Origin: Solobacterium sp. UBA3691
Lineage (GTDB): Bacteria; Bacillota_I; Bacilli_A; Erysipelotrichales; Erysipelotrichaceae
NCBI GenBank assembly: GCA_002372175.1
Contig: DFIS01000001.1
Coordinates: forward strand, 19,057-34,633
Direction of reading: 5' to 3'
DNA: 15,577 nt
Program-made: the position numbers and the translations under genes
Shown here: one piece after another, positions 14,180-15,577 of the stretch
How positions within the stretch are numbered: the first letter of the stretch is position 1
Layout: each line of letters opens with the position of its first letter
The notes under the pieces: generated by a model
Databases searched by the model: none
Seen by the model: the letters and a program-made list of their open reading frames with translations, nothing else
What the model was told of the DNA's origin: nothing

Positions 14180-15511
14180 ATGAAGAAGAACGATACATTT
14201 ATTGCACAGGGAACAGATTATACATACGAAGGGGCAGGCGTCGTCCACACGGACGGGTTTGTCTATTTCGTGCCGGGACTGATCTCCGGAGAGACAGCCG
14301 AGCTTGGTGTGACCGCACTGAAAAAGAACTACGGCTATGCCAGGATCGTCAAACTGAAAGAACCATCTGTACACAGAGTGACACCGCCATGCTCGGTATA
14401 CCGGAAGTGCGGAGGATGTCAGCTGATGCATATGGATGCCCAAGAACAGAAGGCATTCAAGGAGAACAAGGTACGGGGATGTTTCCGGATGAATGCGGAC
14501 ATGGAGGCAGATGTACTGCCGATCCTGACCACGGAACATACGGATGGCTACCGCAATAAGGTACAGGTACCTGTACAGCTGAAGAACGGTAAGACGATCA
14601 TGGGCTTTTACCGTACACATACCAATGAGATCGCTGAGTTTGACTACTGCCATGTACAGACAGCAGTATCCAACGAGATCATCGCCAGGATGCGCATATG
14701 GCTTGAGAAATACCGCTGTACGGAGGAATTCAGGCATATCCTGATCAAGCACGCACACCGTACGGATCAGGTCATGGTATGCATGATCGTCAGACATTAT
14801 CCGTTCCGCAATGCAGAAAAGATCAAAGATGAACTGATCACAGCCTTCCCGCAGATCCGCAGTATCAGTGTGATCGAAAACCGGAGAGAGGATAATGTGA
14901 TCCTCAGCGGTAAGGAGACTGTGATCTACGGTGATAAGTATATCGAGGAGGAACTGCTGGGCATGCGCTTCCGGATCAGTGCCAGATCCTTCTTCCAGAT
15001 CAATCCCTATGCGACGGAGATCCTCTACAGCAAGGCACTGGAACTTGCGGATATCCATCCGGAGGATACTGTGGTGGATCTTTACTGCGGAACCGGAACG
15101 ATCGGACTGCTGGCATCCCGGAATGCGAAGTATGTCTACGGAATAGAGATCGTTGATGATGCCGTAAAAGATGCCGGTGTCAATGCGAAGATCAACGGAA
15201 GAGAGAATATCGAATTCATGACTGCAGATGCCCAGGCAGGTGCCAACAAACTGCTGCAGAGAATTGTCAGACCGGATGTGGTCATCGTAGACCCGCCCCG
15301 GAAGGGATGCTCCAAAGAGACGCTGAACGCCGTGCTGAAGATGTCTCCGAAGCGTTTTGTGTATGTCTCCTGTGATCCTGCAACACTGGCAAGAGATGTG
15401 AAATATATGCGTGAGAACGGCTACGAAGTACAGGTGATCCAGCCTGTAGATCTCTTTCCGGGAACGTATCACATCGAGACTATAGTGTTGCTACAAAAGT
15501 TGAACTCGTAG
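14180..15511 (+). CDS. rlmD: 23S rRNA (uracil-5-)-methyltransferase, RlmD/RlmCD (RumA) family
   Basis: SAM-dependent enzyme methylating U1939 and/or U747 of 23S rRNA. From this start it has 443 residues. A TRAM domain comes first (about 4-60, YEGAGVVHTDGFVYFVPG). The iron-sulphur cysteines are Cys71, Cys77, Cys80 and Cys157. The Rossmann domain has DLYCGTGTIGL (300-310), DPPRKG (371-376), the catalytic Cys398 in SCDP and the HIET motif with Glu433. The upstream ATG at 14162 lies inside the hairpin and -10 box; ATG 14180 gives a family-like N-terminus and fits a start near 14170, so it is preferred, although neither has a strong ribosome binding site (AAAGG stands 8 nt before 14162). The last codons (from about 15481) use TTG, CTA and ATA unlike the rest of the gene, suggesting that the 3' end was replaced by insertion of a mobile element. 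Single-copy RumA genes of Bacillota often modify both sites. Confidence 0.94.
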   Translation: MKKNDTFIAQGTDYTYEGAGVVHTDGFVYFVPGLISGETAELGVTALKKNYGYARIVKLKEPSVHRVTPPCSVYRKCGGCQLMHMDAQEQKAFKENKVRGCFRMNADMEADVLPILTTEHTDGYRNKVQVPVQLKNGKTIMGFYRTHTNEIAEFDYCHVQTAVSNEIIARMRIWLEKYRCTEEFRHILIKHAHRTDQVMVCMIVRHYPFRNAEKIKDELITAFPQIRSISVIENRREDNVILSGKETVIYGDKYIEEELLGMRFRISARSFFQINPYATEILYSKALELADIHPEDTVVDLYCGTGTIGLLASRNAKYVYGIEIVDDAVKDAGVNAKINGRENIEFMTADAQAGANKLLQRIVRPDVVIVDPPRKGCSKETLNAVLKMSPKRFVYVSCDPATLARDVKYMRENGYEVQVIQPVDLFPGTYHIETIVLLQKLNS

Positions 15512-15577
15512 AAATCCTTTATTTTAAGCACTTTTACGAGCATTTCACCTTTGGCGAGACCGACTGGTCGAAGCGCG
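15478..15577 (+). mobile_element. Possible attachment site and outer edge of an integrated element at the 3' end of rlmD
   Basis: The last nine sense codons of rlmD are ATA GTG TTG CTA CAA AAG TTG AAC TCG. None of the roughly 35 earlier Leu codons counted from 14180 is TTG or CTA, yet all three here are. The 66 nt after the stop contain no + strand gene, hold a small palindrome GACC-N4-GGTC (15558-15569) and CTCGTA/TACGAG inverted copies (15505-15510, 15535-15540). The 3' end of rumA/rlmD is a known insertion site of integrative conjugative elements in streptococci and relatives. The codon shift is seen; the mobile element is inference because the window ends here. Confidence 0.4.

Noticed and set aside
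13961..15472. A 503-codon open frame on the minus strand opposite rlmD and the membrane protein gene
   Set aside because: It is antisense to a clearly conserved enzyme with all its motifs on the + strand. The openness follows from the + strand avoiding CTA, TTA and TCA codons. The translation is rich in Ile, Asp, His and Cys and resembles no known fold.
1..15577. Very frequent GATC tetramers across the window
   Set aside because: They mostly arise from ATC Ile codons after a G and from GAT C junctions in coding sequence, not from clustered sites that would suggest an origin.

Overview
The window looks like chromosomal DNA of a low-to-mid GC Bacillota (Firmicutes), most likely the Erysipelotrichia branch. 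This is inferred from the Amiga/Opp-like transporter, the VanR/VanS-like two-component pair, the mycoplasma-like GatA signature, and the order pcrA ... ligA - gatCA - ... - rlmD, which echoes the pcrA-ligA-gatCAB-rlmCD neighbourhood of Bacillus and relatives. All genes lie on the + strand. Codon use is uniform (ATC for Ile, CTG for Leu, CAG for Gln) until the last codons of the last gene.

Layout: (1) 1-372, C-terminus of PcrA helicase, closed by a strong terminator. (2) 485-6256, a complete five-gene oligopeptide ABC importer operon, oppA-oppB-oppC-oppD-oppF, with a clear sigma-A promoter, a hairpin between oppA and oppB, and a terminator after oppF. (3) 6310-7149, a membrane-anchored surface protein of unknown function on its own transcription unit. 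(4) 7255-9863, a two-component system (VanR-like response regulator and six-TM VanS-like kinase, 4-nt overlap). (5) 9921-13419, ligA followed 1 nt later by a GatC-GatA-like fusion gene. (6) 13479-14150, a small single-pass membrane protein of unknown function. (7) 14180-15511, the 23S rRNA m5U methyltransferase RlmD/RlmCD (RumA family).

How the genes fit together: the Opp system imports oligopeptides; OppA is the lipid-anchored receptor, OppB/OppC the pore and OppD/OppF the ATPases. The kinase/regulator pair senses an unknown envelope signal. LigA, the GatCA protein and RlmD are housekeeping DNA repair/replication, tRNA amidation and rRNA modification functions. The opp operon, surface protein and two-component system sit between pcrA and ligA, which are direct neighbours in many Bacillota.

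The points most worth checking are: the apparent gatC-gatA fusion with no gatB behind it; an abrupt change of codon use in the last codons of rlmD, which suggests the window ends just inside an integrated mobile element; a hairpin in front of ligA that holds a -10 box in its loop and the ligA ribosome binding site in its 3' arm; and three genes without a Shine-Dalgarno sequence whose -10 boxes lie only 10-16 nt from the start codon. No CRISPR array, tRNA, rRNA or complete insertion sequence was seen, and no gene-free stretch exceeds 170 nt.
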